Positions 54,503-63,236 of a stretch of DNA of 64,000 nucleotides are shown here, in pieces (position 1 is the stretch's first letter; the number at the start of each line of letters is the position of its first letter). The notes beneath the pieces were generated by a model that ran no database searches, was not told the origin of the DNA, and saw only the letters and a program-made list of their open reading frames with translations. Where the stretch lies: assembly GCA_016916535.1 (NCBI GenBank), contig CP070276.1, forward strand, positions 372,001 to 436,000, read 5' to 3'. The DNA is from Dysgonomonadaceae bacterium zrk40 (GTDB taxonomy: Bacteria > Bacteroidota > Bacteroidia > Bacteroidales > Dysgonomonadaceae). The position numbers were made by a program, and so were the translations under genes.

Positions 54503-55933
54503 ATGAAAACAACAGGCACGAAGATCACCATGATGCTGTTGCTGACACTGCTCCTCGCCAGCGGCATCTATTCCTGCAAAAACAAAAGCCTCTCCAAAAC
54601 AGGTCAGGATAGAACAGCCTCCGAAAACTACCTCAACTTCTGTGCCGGATGCCACGGCGACAACCTCGAGAAATTTGCCGCAGGCAAATGGATGGAAGAG
54701 AAAGGTACCACTTCCATTGAGAAAAGCATCAAGGAGGGGATCACCGCCATGGGTATGCCTGCCTTTGCCAACACCTTCAACAATGATGAGCTGAAGGCGC
54801 TGGCGCGCTATGTGAAGAACGGCATCCCGGCCGACCGCACGCAGTTGAAACCGGCACTGACAGCCGATGGCATCGTGACCTCCGAGCTGCACGACTTCGT
54901 GATCGACACGGTGGTCACCGGCCTCGAGGTGCCCTGGGGACTTGCTTTCCTTCCCGACGGACGCCTGCTTATATCCGAACGAAGTGGAACACTCCACACC
55001 TTCGCCAACGGCGTGCTCTCGGCACCCATCGGGGGGCTGCCCCCCATCATGGCAGGGGGACAGGGTGGACTGCTCGACCTGGCTCTCCATCCCGATTACA
55101 ACGACAACAAATGGATCTACTTCTCCTACTCGGCACTGGACACCACCAGCAGCGAGCGGGTCGGCGCCACCGGCATCATGCGTGCACGCCTGCAGGGTGA
55201 TCGTCTCACCGACCAGCAACTGCTCTTCACCGGCAGCCCTGCCACCAACAGGAGTCACCACTGGGGCTGCAAGCTGGCCTTCGATGGCAAGGGACATCTC
55301 TTCTTTGGCGTGGGTGAACGGGGGCAACACTTCGATTTTCCGCAAGCACTGGATAACACCAACGGCAAGATTCACCGTATCAACGACGACGGCACCATCC
55401 CTGCCGACAACCCCTTTGTTGAGATTCCCGCCGCCATCGCCTCCATCTACAGCTACGGGCACCGCAACCCGCAGGGGAACGTGGTGCACCCCGTTACGGG
55501 TGAGCTGTGGGAGAGCGAACACGGTCCCATGGGGGGCGATGAGATCAACCTGATACGCCCGGGCTTGAATTATGGCTGGCCTGAGGTATCCTACGGCATC
55601 AACTACGACGGTACCATCCTTACCGAGGACAGCGTACGGGAAGGGATGGAGCAGCCCAAATATCAGTGGACACCCTCCATGGCACCCTGCGGCATGGCCT
55701 TCGTCACCGGAGACCGCTTTGAGCGTTGGCGCAACAACCTGCTGGTCGGCTCGCTCCGCTTCGACTATGTGGAACGGGTGGTGCTGGAAGGCGAGCGTGT
55801 GGTACACACCGAAAAGCTGGCAGAGGGTATCGGCAGGGTGAGGAATGTGGTGATGGGGCCCGACGGCTTGGTCTACATCGGACTTGAAGAACCGGGCATG
55901 ATTGTACGCTTGGTGCCGGTGGAACAGAAATAG
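54503..55933 (+). CDS. cytochrome c - PQQ-dependent sugar dehydrogenase fusion lipoprotein
   Basis: This 476-residue protein starts with a lipoprotein signal (C25). A mono-haem cytochrome c domain follows at about residues 40-110 (CAGCH, C47/C50/H51; axial Met probably in AMGMPAF). A six-bladed propeller of the soluble aldose dehydrogenase (GSDH/YliI) family comes after it: VPWGLAFLPDGRLLISERSG, GGQGGLLDLALHPDYNDNKW, SHHWGCKLAFDGKGHLFFGVGE, and HGPMGGDEINLIRPGLNYGWP. It should oxidise sugars in the periplasm and pass electrons via the haem. PQQ must be acquired; no pqq synthesis genes are in the window. Confidence 0.92.
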   Translation: MKTTGTKITMMLLLTLLLASGIYSCKNKSLSKTGQDRTASENYLNFCAGCHGDNLEKFAAGKWMEEKGTTSIEKSIKEGITAMGMPAFANTFNNDELKALARYVKNGIPADRTQLKPALTADGIVTSELHDFVIDTVVTGLEVPWGLAFLPDGRLLISERSGTLHTFANGVLSAPIGGLPPIMAGGQGGLLDLALHPDYNDNKWIYFSYSALDTTSSERVGATGIMRARLQGDRLTDQQLLFTGSPATNRSHHWGCKLAFDGKGHLFFGVGERGQHFDFPQALDNTNGKIHRINDDGTIPADNPFVEIPAAIASIYSYGHRNPQGNVVHPVTGELWESEHGPMGGDEINLIRPGLNYGWPEVSYGINYDGTILTEDSVREGMEQPKYQWTPSMAPCGMAFVTGDRFERWRNNLLVGSLRFDYVERVVLEGERVVHTEKLAEGIGRVRNVVMGPDGLVYIGLEEPGMIVRLVPVEQK

Positions 55934-55937
55934 AACG

Positions 55938-57971
55938 ATGAGGAGAGAAGGTTCCCTGCTGCTGATATCTCTTGTTGTTGCGATGAATACCCTGTCGCAG
56001 GAACGCAGGTACCAGGAAACAGACTCAACCATCCGGCTCAACGAGGTGATCGTCAACGCCTACCAACTCAATACGCGGCACCATCAGCTCCCCGGCAGCA
56101 TTTCCCTCCTCACCACTGAGGAGATGGAGCGGGGCGACGGCAACAGCTTTGCCCATACCCTTCATGCCATGCCGGGCATCTACATGCACAGCGGCACCTA
56201 TGCCACCAGTCGCATCGTCATCAGGGGCGTGGGCAGCCGCACACCCTACAACACCAACCGCATCAAAGCCTATCTGAACGATATCCCCATCACCTCCTCC
56301 GATGGCATCTCCACGCCCGAGGATATCGACCTGACGGGAATCGCACGCATGGAGGTGATCAAAGGTCCCGCCTCCGCCCTCTACGGTTCGGGGCTGGGAG
56401 GGAACATCAACCTCTACACCCCGCAGGGCGGAGGAGAGGGCGGCAGCGCCCTGCTCCAATATGGCAGCTTCAACACGATGAAAGCCGCTGCAGGAGGAAA
56501 TATGCATCGCAACAACCTGCAGATAGGCGGTCAGGTGAGCCACCTCCGCTCCGACGGTCACCGCGAGCACAACCGCCTGCGCCGCACCACGCTCCTCTCA
56601 TCCGGCAGCTGGCGGCAGCCCTCCTGGTCGCTCGGCTACACACTGTTGTTGATCGACATGAACGCACAGATACCCAGCTCGATAGGCAAGACGCTTTACG
56701 AGACAAGCCCCGAATCGGCCGCAGCCAACTGGAAAGCGATAGAGGGTTACAAGGAGTACCGGCGTGCAATTGCCGGCATCACCCTCACAAACCGGCTGGC
56801 AGAGAACTGGAGCAACCGCCTCACCCTTTTCGGCAACCATACCGACAGCTACGAACGACGCCCTTTCAACAACCTGGAGGATGGCACCCGCGGCGGTGGC
56901 ATCCGCAACCGTCTCTCCTACCATGCCGAGCGCTTCGATGCCCTGCTGGGTATGGAGTGGATCAGCGACAGCTACCGCTGGCAGCTCGACCTGGAGGGGG
57001 AGCAGATCAACCGCAACCGGGAGCGACGCAGCCACCTCAACCTCTTCGCGATGACCTACTGGCGCCCGGCACCGGCATGGAACATCTCACTGGGAGGTGC
57101 GGTGAACAGCATCCGTTACAGGCTCACCGATCTCTTCCCGGAGAATGGCGACCAGAGCGGTAACCGCTACTTCCCGGCGATCTTCTCCCCGCGACTGGGC
57201 ATTAACTACGCCCCCTCCCCGCGACTGGCCCTCTTCGCCTCGGCAGGCCACGGTTTCTCGATGCCCTCCCCCGAGGAGACACTGCTCCCGGAGGGAGAGA
57301 TCAACCGTGACATCCAACCCGAACAGGGGATGCAGTATGAAACGGGAATAAGACTCAACCTCTTTAAGGGAATCACACGACTGGAGGCCACACTCTACCG
57401 GATCGACCTGCGCAACCTGCTGGTCACCAAACGCATCACGGAGGATATCTTCACCGGCATCAACGCCGGCAAGACCCGCCACAGCGGGTTGGAGCTGATG
57501 CTTCAACAGCAACTCTTCCGACTGCGATCCTTTCCGGGCAGCCTGCAGCTCAATGCCAGCTACACCCTTTCGGAGAACCGTTTCGTAGATTTTGAAGAGG
57601 AGGGGATCAACTACAACGACAAACAGCTTCCCGGCATACCGGCAGCGATGGCACAAGTCACACTGCTGTGGCAACCCACAAAGTCATGGATGTTAGAACT
57701 GCAAATGCAGCAAGTGGGAAAACAGTTTATAGACGATGCCAACAGCGTGGTGAACGACGCCTACATGCTCACGGGGATAAAAGCCACGCGGCACCTTGAC
57801 CTCCGCACGACCGGCAGTGTTGCGCTCTACGCGGGGATCAACAACCTCACCAACAGCCGTTACGCACCCATGCTCACGGTCAACGCGGTGGCCTTCGGCA
57901 ACAATGAGCCCCGCTATTACTACCCCGGCATGCCCCGCCACCTCTACGCCGGCATCCGCTGGTCGTTCTAA
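55938..57971 (+). CDS. TonB-dependent receptor, YncD/PqqU-like
   Basis: This 677-residue outer-membrane receptor has a signal peptide and a plug domain (IRLNEVIVNAYQLNTRHHQL). The plug contains IRGVGSRTPYNTNRIKAYLN, IPITSSDGISTPEDIDLTGI and EVIKGPASALYGSGLGGNIN, which line up by eye with the E. coli receptor YncD (IRGFGSR, IPATMPDG, GPFSALYG). The barrel follows and ends in WSF (terminal aromatic). It starts 4 bases after the PQQ sugar dehydrogenase gene. YncD is reported to take up PQQ, so this receptor may supply the cofactor of the neighbouring enzyme; that is inference. Confidence 0.9.
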   Translation: MRREGSLLLISLVVAMNTLSQERRYQETDSTIRLNEVIVNAYQLNTRHHQLPGSISLLTTEEMERGDGNSFAHTLHAMPGIYMHSGTYATSRIVIRGVGSRTPYNTNRIKAYLNDIPITSSDGISTPEDIDLTGIARMEVIKGPASALYGSGLGGNINLYTPQGGGEGGSALLQYGSFNTMKAAAGGNMHRNNLQIGGQVSHLRSDGHREHNRLRRTTLLSSGSWRQPSWSLGYTLLLIDMNAQIPSSIGKTLYETSPESAAANWKAIEGYKEYRRAIAGITLTNRLAENWSNRLTLFGNHTDSYERRPFNNLEDGTRGGGIRNRLSYHAERFDALLGMEWISDSYRWQLDLEGEQINRNRERRSHLNLFAMTYWRPAPAWNISLGGAVNSIRYRLTDLFPENGDQSGNRYFPAIFSPRLGINYAPSPRLALFASAGHGFSMPSPEETLLPEGEINRDIQPEQGMQYETGIRLNLFKGITRLEATLYRIDLRNLLVTKRITEDIFTGINAGKTRHSGLELMLQQQLFRLRSFPGSLQLNASYTLSENRFVDFEEEGINYNDKQLPGIPAAMAQVTLLWQPTKSWMLELQMQQVGKQFIDDANSVVNDAYMLTGIKATRHLDLRTTGSVALYAGINNLTNSRYAPMLTVNAVAFGNNEPRYYYPGMPRHLYAGIRWSF

Positions 57972-59773
57972 CCAGCCAGGGTGTCAAGCATCTTCTCCAG
58001 GTTGAGGCTGCGGGCAGAGGCGTCGAAGATCTTACGGTACTCACCCTGCTTCGCATAGAGCGATGCATGTGTGCCCCACTCCACCATCCTGCCCTCCTTC
58101 ATCACGTAGATGGTATCTGCATCCACGATCTGGGAGAGCGAGTGCGAGATGATCACCACCGTGCGATCCCTCTTGATGGCATCAAGACTCATCTTGATGT
58201 GTTCGGTGGCGATGGCATCGAGGCTGGCGGTAGGCTCATCCAAGAAGATCACCGGTGGGTTCTTCAGAAAGAGACGTGCGATGGCGATGCGCTGCTGCTG
58301 ACCGCCGCTCAGCTGCTGGGCATCAGTATCATAACCCTCCGGCAGCTGTTCCACCTGCTCATGCAGCAACGCACTGCGGGCGGCGGCTACCACCTCTTCC
58401 CGTGTGGCTTCGGTATTGCCATAGAGGATGTTGTTGTAAATGCTTCCCTTGAAGATATGGTTCTTCTGCAGCACCAGTCCGATCTGGTCGCGCATTGATC
58501 CGTTCTCATAGGCCTCCAGGTCGATCCCGTCGAGGGTGATCTGTCCGCTGTCCGGTTGGTAGAACTTGGAGAGCAGGTTGATCAGCGTACTCTTGCCTGC
58601 GCCACTCAGTCCCACGATCGCGGTGGTCTTGCCCGGTTTCAGCGTCAGGCTCACCTCATGGAGCGCCTTCGTACCGTTGGGATAGGTGAAGTCCACCCCC
58701 TCCACGCGAAACGCACCCCTCACCTTCTCCGCCTTCACGCTGCCGCCGCTTTCCACTGCTTCCTCGTCCTGCAACACCCCGAAGAAGCCGTCGGCATAGA
58801 TCAGCGCGTCGTTCACCTCGTCGTAGATGCGATGCAGCTGGGCGATGGGCGTGGAGACATTGCGGAAGAGCATGATGTGCATCATGATGGCACCGATGCC
58901 CATCTGCCCATCCAGCACCAGGAAGACGGTGAGGATGATGATCAGCACCACCCCTATCTGCTGGATGAATGCTTTCAGGCTCTCGTAAACATAACTGGTC
59001 TGTCGTGTCTGCAGCTGGTTGTTCAGCATATCCATCTGTACCGTGTACTGCTTCTCACCCTCCAGCTGCTCCCTCACGAAACTCTTGATCACCGTGATGG
59101 AGTCGATGATGTTGATCAGCCCGTGGTTCTTCCGCTCCCGCTGACCGCGTAGTTCGGTGCGCCACCCCTTCAGCTTCGACGCCTGCCGCTGACTCACATA
59201 GAAGTAGGCCGGCACGATCACCGTGGCCAGCAGTCCCACATAGAGATTCGCGTTGAACATCACCACCAGTGCGATGATGGCAGTGGAGAAGAGAGGCAGG
59301 ATATCAAGAAAGAAGTTCTGCACCAGCCTGATCAGGCTCTCCACCCCACGGTTGATACGTGTGTGGAGCAGACCCGTCTGGTTCTCTGGGTCGGCGTAAA
59401 ACGACATCCGGTAGCGCAGGATGCGCTCCACAGCCGCCTGGGAGAGATCGCTCCCCACGCGGATGCGGATCTTCTCGCCAAAGTACTTCTGCCCGAAGCG
59501 GATGGCGATGTTGAGCAGCTCATTTGCCAGCATGATCAGCGAGATCACCAGCAGCAGCCGCAGCCCATTCTCAAACGGGTTGGGCTGTCGCAGCAGGCTC
59601 TCCACACGGGTGACCGTTTCGTTCACGATCAACGGGTTCACCTGGGCGGCAAAAGAGCCCACGAGGGTGAGCAGCAACGTACCCAGAATCATCCCTTTGT
59701 AGGGTTTCACATAGGGCAGCAGGTTGCGGAAAAGGGTCTTGAAAGAGTGGTTTTCGGTTTTGCGTTGTTTCAT
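57968..59773 (-). CDS. ABC exporter, fused permease and ATPase (MsbA-like)
   Basis: This 601-residue half-transporter has six transmembrane helices (about 25-325). The nucleotide-binding domain has Walker A VGLSGAGKSTL, Q-loop GLVLQKNHIFKG, signature LSGGQQQRIAIARLFL and Walker B PVIFLDEPTASLD, then the H-loop IISHSLSQ. It would act as a homodimer to export a lipid or drug-like substrate. It is convergent with the receptor gene and overlaps it by 4 bases. Confidence 0.95.
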   Translation of the reverse strand: MKQRKTENHSFKTLFRNLLPYVKPYKGMILGTLLLTLVGSFAAQVNPLIVNETVTRVESLLRQPNPFENGLRLLLVISLIMLANELLNIAIRFGQKYFGEKIRIRVGSDLSQAAVERILRYRMSFYADPENQTGLLHTRINRGVESLIRLVQNFFLDILPLFSTAIIALVVMFNANLYVGLLATVIVPAYFYVSQRQASKLKGWRTELRGQRERKNHGLINIIDSITVIKSFVREQLEGEKQYTVQMDMLNNQLQTRQTSYVYESLKAFIQQIGVVLIIILTVFLVLDGQMGIGAIMMHIMLFRNVSTPIAQLHRIYDEVNDALIYADGFFGVLQDEEAVESGGSVKAEKVRGAFRVEGVDFTYPNGTKALHEVSLTLKPGKTTAIVGLSGAGKSTLINLLSKFYQPDSGQITLDGIDLEAYENGSMRDQIGLVLQKNHIFKGSIYNNILYGNTEATREEVVAAARSALLHEQVEQLPEGYDTDAQQLSGGQQQRIAIARLFLKNPPVIFLDEPTASLDAIATEHIKMSLDAIKRDRTVVIISHSLSQIVDADTIYVMKEGRMVEWGTHASLYAKQGEYRKIFDASARSLNLEKMLDTLAG

Positions 59774-59825
59774 TGGCAGTTGGACATTTCTAAATGAAGA
59801 ACGTTTAATATTTCCGGCAGCATCT

Positions 59826-59857
59826 TTTGTCTTTTTTGTCTCAAAAAAGTATCTTTG
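59826..59857 (+). promoter_or_regulatory. promoter of the second M23 peptidase gene
   Basis: TTTG (59826-59829), a 20-base spacer and TATCTTTG (59850-59857) make an exact Bacteroidota promoter. The coding start is 4 bases downstream of the box, so the message may be leaderless or the true start may be slightly later. Confidence 0.65.
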
Positions 59858-59861
59858 ACAG

Positions 59862-61142
59862 ATGTTAGCACGAAAACAGATTCTACGGACAGTTACTTAT
59901 CTGCTGGTGACATTTACTACTCTCTCCTGCGCACTGCAACAGGAATCATCCCAGAATGAAAATACAGAGATTCCTGAACCCTGTCAGTTAACCCAGTACG
60001 GCATCTGTGTAGACACGCTCGACGTGGCTTTTCACCAGATTGAGAAAGGCAATCATCTATCCCTAATATTGGGACAGCTGGGTTTCACAGGTACCGAAGC
60101 AGAACAGATCACCCGTGCGGTGACACCCCACTATCCACCCTCGAAGCTGCAGATCGGCGACCGATATGCGGTGATGAGTCAACGCGACACAACGGCTGCG
60201 ATAGACTACCTGGTCTTCGAACCTTCCATCACCGACTACGTGGTGGTAGACCTGCGTGGCGACAGACTCTCCGCGTGGGCCTCCTCAAAGCCGGTCACCC
60301 TGCACCGCAGGTACAGTGAAGCCACCATCACCTCCTCACTATGGAACGCCATCATCGCATCGGGTGCCACCCCCATGCTGGCACTCAAGCTCTCCGACAT
60401 CTACGCCTGGCAGGTCGATTTCTTCGATGTGAAGGAGGGCGATGCGTTCAGAATGATGTACGACGAGGCATGGGTCGATGATACCACCTTCGTGGAGATC
60501 ACCTCCATTGAGGGTGCCACTTTCACACACCGTGGCAGGGAGTACCGGGCCATTCCCTTTGAACAGGATTCCGTGAGAGAGTACTTCGACGAGGAGGGTA
60601 ACAGCCTCAGGAAGGCTTTCCTGAAGGCTCCCCTCGACTTCTTCCGCATCAGCTCCCGCTTCTCGAACGCCCGCTTTCACCCGGTGCTGAAACGCTACCG
60701 CCCCCATCACGGGGTGGACTATGCCGCACCCACCGGCACACCGGTAAAAACCATCGGCGACGGCGTGGTGATTGAGAAAGCCTATCAGCGGGGTGGCGCC
60801 GGCAACTACCTCAAGATCCGCCACAACAGCACCTACACCACCACCTACATGCACCTAAGCCGCTTTGCAAAGGGAATTCAGAAAGGGACAAGCGTCAAGC
60901 AGGGAGATGTGATCGCCTACGTGGGCTCCACAGGCCTCTCCACCGGTCCCCATCTCGACTTCCGTGTGCACAAAAACAACCAGCCCATCAACCCGCTCAC
61001 CATGGAGGCTCCCCCCTCCCTGCCGGTGAAACCGGAGCTGCTGGACAGCTTCCACATGGTGCATGACCGGGTATTGCAGGAGATGGACAGCCTGCGGCTT
61101 TCCGAATCCTTTTTGGCAGAAAAAAGAGCTATGAACGAATAA
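59862..61142 (+). CDS. M23-family peptidoglycan DD-metallopeptidase-type lipoprotein
   Basis: This 426-residue protein has a lipoprotein signal (VTFTTLSC, C23). It then has a LysM/OapA-like N-terminal half (about 40-250) and a C-terminal M23 domain. Zinc ligands H282 and D286 are in HHGVDYAAPTGTPV. The usual HxH motif is H364-L-D366 (GPHLDFRVHKNNQP), so the expected zinc-ligand histidine is an aspartate. This HLD form recurs in Bacteroidota proteins as I remember them, so activity may be retained. The likely role is septal or sidewall peptidoglycan cleavage, or activation of another hydrolase. Confidence 0.92.
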   Translation: MLARKQILRTVTYLLVTFTTLSCALQQESSQNENTEIPEPCQLTQYGICVDTLDVAFHQIEKGNHLSLILGQLGFTGTEAEQITRAVTPHYPPSKLQIGDRYAVMSQRDTTAAIDYLVFEPSITDYVVVDLRGDRLSAWASSKPVTLHRRYSEATITSSLWNAIIASGATPMLALKLSDIYAWQVDFFDVKEGDAFRMMYDEAWVDDTTFVEITSIEGATFTHRGREYRAIPFEQDSVREYFDEEGNSLRKAFLKAPLDFFRISSRFSNARFHPVLKRYRPHHGVDYAAPTGTPVKTIGDGVVIEKAYQRGGAGNYLKIRHNSTYTTTYMHLSRFAKGIQKGTSVKQGDVIAYVGSTGLSTGPHLDFRVHKNNQPINPLTMEAPPSLPVKPELLDSFHMVHDRVLQEMDSLRLSESFLAEKRAMNE

Positions 61143-61147
61143 TTTGT

Positions 61148-61155
61148 TACCTTTG
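61148..61155 (+). promoter_or_regulatory. possible promoter -7 element of the pro operon
   Basis: TACCTTTG matches TAnnTTTG, 33 bases before the proA start; no TTTG at the normal -33 spacing. Confidence 0.45.
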
Positions 61156-61188
61156 GGGCCTGATTCATTACTTTTTTTAAACAGACTG

Positions 61189-62376
61189 ATGAAGAGCTCC
61201 CAAAAAAATAATGTGCTGAAAACCCTGGCCGAACTGCTCAAAAGGCAGGAGGATGAGATCATGCGTGCCAATGGTGCCGACATGGATGCTTTTCCCGACA
61301 TGGATGCATCGATGCGCGACCGGCTGAAAGTGGACGGACCCAAGATCGAAGGAATGATCCGCTCCCTGGAGAAAGTGGCTACCCAGGCCGACCCGGAAGG
61401 CAAAGTTTTATACCAACACACCCGTGAAGATAGGCTGCAGATCGAAAACCGCACCGTTCCCTTCGGCACCATCCTGATCATCTACGAATCCCGTCCCGAC
61501 GTCACCATCGAGGCAGCAGCAACCGCCTTCAAGGCGGGCAACCGCATCTTGCTCAAAGGGGGCAAGGAGGCTTTTCATACCAACACGCTGCTCACCCGAC
61601 TCTGGCAGGAAGCCCTCACCGTCAACGGTGAAGAGATCCACTGGGTGGAGTACCTCAACCTCAACCGCGAGGAAACACAACAACTGATCCGAGAGAACAG
61701 CCGGAGGGTCGACCTTATCATCCCGCGCGGCGGGGAGGGGTTGATTCACTTCGTGCAGGAGCATGCCTCGGTGCCGGTGATCGTGAGCGGTCGCGGCAAC
61801 AACTTCCTTTACATCGATGAGGATGTCGATTTTGAGATGGCCATCCGCCTGGTTGTCAACGGTAAAAAGCGAATCAGCGTCTGCAACGCCATCGACAAGG
61901 TGTTGATCCACAAGGATCTGCCACAGCTGAAAGAGAAAGTGAACCTGCTGGTCGAACGGCTTGAGGAGAAAGGGATCAGCGTGTGGGGAAACAGTACGAT
62001 AGCTGCACTCTCTCCTGCAATCAGGCCGGAGAACAATGCCAACACCCTCTGTGAAGAGTACCTCGCACCCAAGCTATACCTGGCACTGGTAGAGGGGATG
62101 AGCGAAGCCATCGGGATGACCAACCGCTACTCCGGAGGCCATACCGCCGTGATTGTCACCATCAACCGGGAGAGAGCCGATCTGTTCATGCAGGAGGCGG
62201 ACTGTGCAGCGGTCTACCACAATGCCTCCTCCCGTTTCACCGACGGCGGTCAGTTTGGCGTGGGCGGTGAGATAGCCATCAGCACGCAAAAGCTCCACTT
62301 CCGCGGTCCCCTGGGGGCACAGGAGCTGGTCACCAACAAATGGTTCATCTACGGGGAGGGCCAGACAAGAGAATAA
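61189..62376 (+). CDS. proA: glutamate-5-semialdehyde dehydrogenase (gamma-glutamyl phosphate reductase)
   Basis: This 395-residue NADPH-dependent enzyme takes the second step of proline synthesis. It contains PFGTILIIYESRPDVTIEAAA, the nucleotide-binding LKGGKEAFHTN, the catalytic cysteine in KRISVCNAIDKVLIHKDL, and SRFTDGGQFGVGGEIAIST. The ATG at 61189 (MKSSQKNNVLKTLAELLK) is chosen over the longer frame beginning at the promoter. It is the first gene of the proA-proB-proC run. Confidence 0.96.
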   Translation: MKSSQKNNVLKTLAELLKRQEDEIMRANGADMDAFPDMDASMRDRLKVDGPKIEGMIRSLEKVATQADPEGKVLYQHTREDRLQIENRTVPFGTILIIYESRPDVTIEAAATAFKAGNRILLKGGKEAFHTNTLLTRLWQEALTVNGEEIHWVEYLNLNREETQQLIRENSRRVDLIIPRGGEGLIHFVQEHASVPVIVSGRGNNFLYIDEDVDFEMAIRLVVNGKKRISVCNAIDKVLIHKDLPQLKEKVNLLVERLEEKGISVWGNSTIAALSPAIRPENNANTLCEEYLAPKLYLALVEGMSEAIGMTNRYSGGHTAVIVTINRERADLFMQEADCAAVYHNASSRFTDGGQFGVGGEIAISTQKLHFRGPLGAQELVTNKWFIYGEGQTRE

Positions 62377-62420
62377 CAGAAACAACAGAAACCATACAGA
62401 TTTAACGGGTTATCAAACAG

Positions 62421-63197
62421 ATGAAAAAGAAACTGATCATCAAGATTGGCACATCCACCCTGACAGCCGGCACCAACCGCATCTCCTTCGCGGTGATCGA
62501 AAGCCTGGCAAGGCAGATATTGGTACTCAGGGAAAGCTACGAGGTGGTGATAGTCTCCTCGGGTGCCATCGCCACCGCCCGCCAGTTCGTGGAGATCAAC
62601 GGCTACCAGCGGAACGTCGATTCGAAGCAGGCGATGGCCGCCATCGGACAGACCAAACTGATGGAACTATACGACACCATCTTCTCCACCTTCGGCCTCA
62701 ACATCGCACAGATCCTGCTCACCTACCGTGACTTCGAAAACCCGGTGGCCAATGAGAACACCCGCAACACCATCAAACGGCTCTGGCAGGCAGGCTACAT
62801 TCCCATCGTGAACGAGAACGACACCGTCTCCATCGAGGAGATCCTGCTGGGGGACAACGACAAACTCTCGGCACTGGTGGCAGTGATTACGGGTGCCGAC
62901 CTGCTGCTGCTGGTCTCCGACATTGACGGCATCTTCGACCGCAACCCTCACCTGCATGCCGATGCACGGCTCATCAGCGAGGTGACGGATCTGGAGAGCA
63001 TCCGCAGCTATATCGAAGAGAAAGAGTCCACCCTCGGCACTGGGGGTATGTCCTCCAAAGTGCATGCCGCAGAGATCTGCATGGAAAAGGGAGTGGAGAT
63101 GTGGATCGTGAACGGACAGCGGGCCAACTACATCATCAGGGCCATGAATGGAGAGATACCTTGCACGCGATTCAGGAGAGAAGCTGGGAAGAGCTGA
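62421..63197 (+). CDS. proB: glutamate 5-kinase, short form
   Basis: This 258-residue amino-acid-kinase enzyme phosphorylates glutamate for proline synthesis. KLIIKIGTSTLT (lysine-glycine phosphate loop), VSSGAIATARQFV, IVNENDTVSIEEILLGDNDKLSALVA and GTGGMSSKVHAAEIC are present. The C-terminal PUA domain of the enterobacterial enzyme is absent, as in many Bacteroidota. ProB and ProA are thought to channel the unstable gamma-glutamyl phosphate between them. It lies 44 bases after proA. Confidence 0.96.
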   Translation: MKKKLIIKIGTSTLTAGTNRISFAVIESLARQILVLRESYEVVIVSSGAIATARQFVEINGYQRNVDSKQAMAAIGQTKLMELYDTIFSTFGLNIAQILLTYRDFENPVANENTRNTIKRLWQAGYIPIVNENDTVSIEEILLGDNDKLSALVAVITGADLLLLVSDIDGIFDRNPHLHADARLISEVTDLESIRSYIEEKESTLGTGGMSSKVHAAEICMEKGVEMWIVNGQRANYIIRAMNGEIPCTRFRREAGKS

Positions 63198-63236
63198 CCG
63201 GCAACAGAGCTGTCGCAACATCAAAAAAGATCAACG

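Noticed and set aside
54455-56056. Long minus-strand frame (533 codons) opposite the sugar dehydrogenase
   Set aside because: Antisense shadow of a clearly conserved gene; no homology-like motifs.
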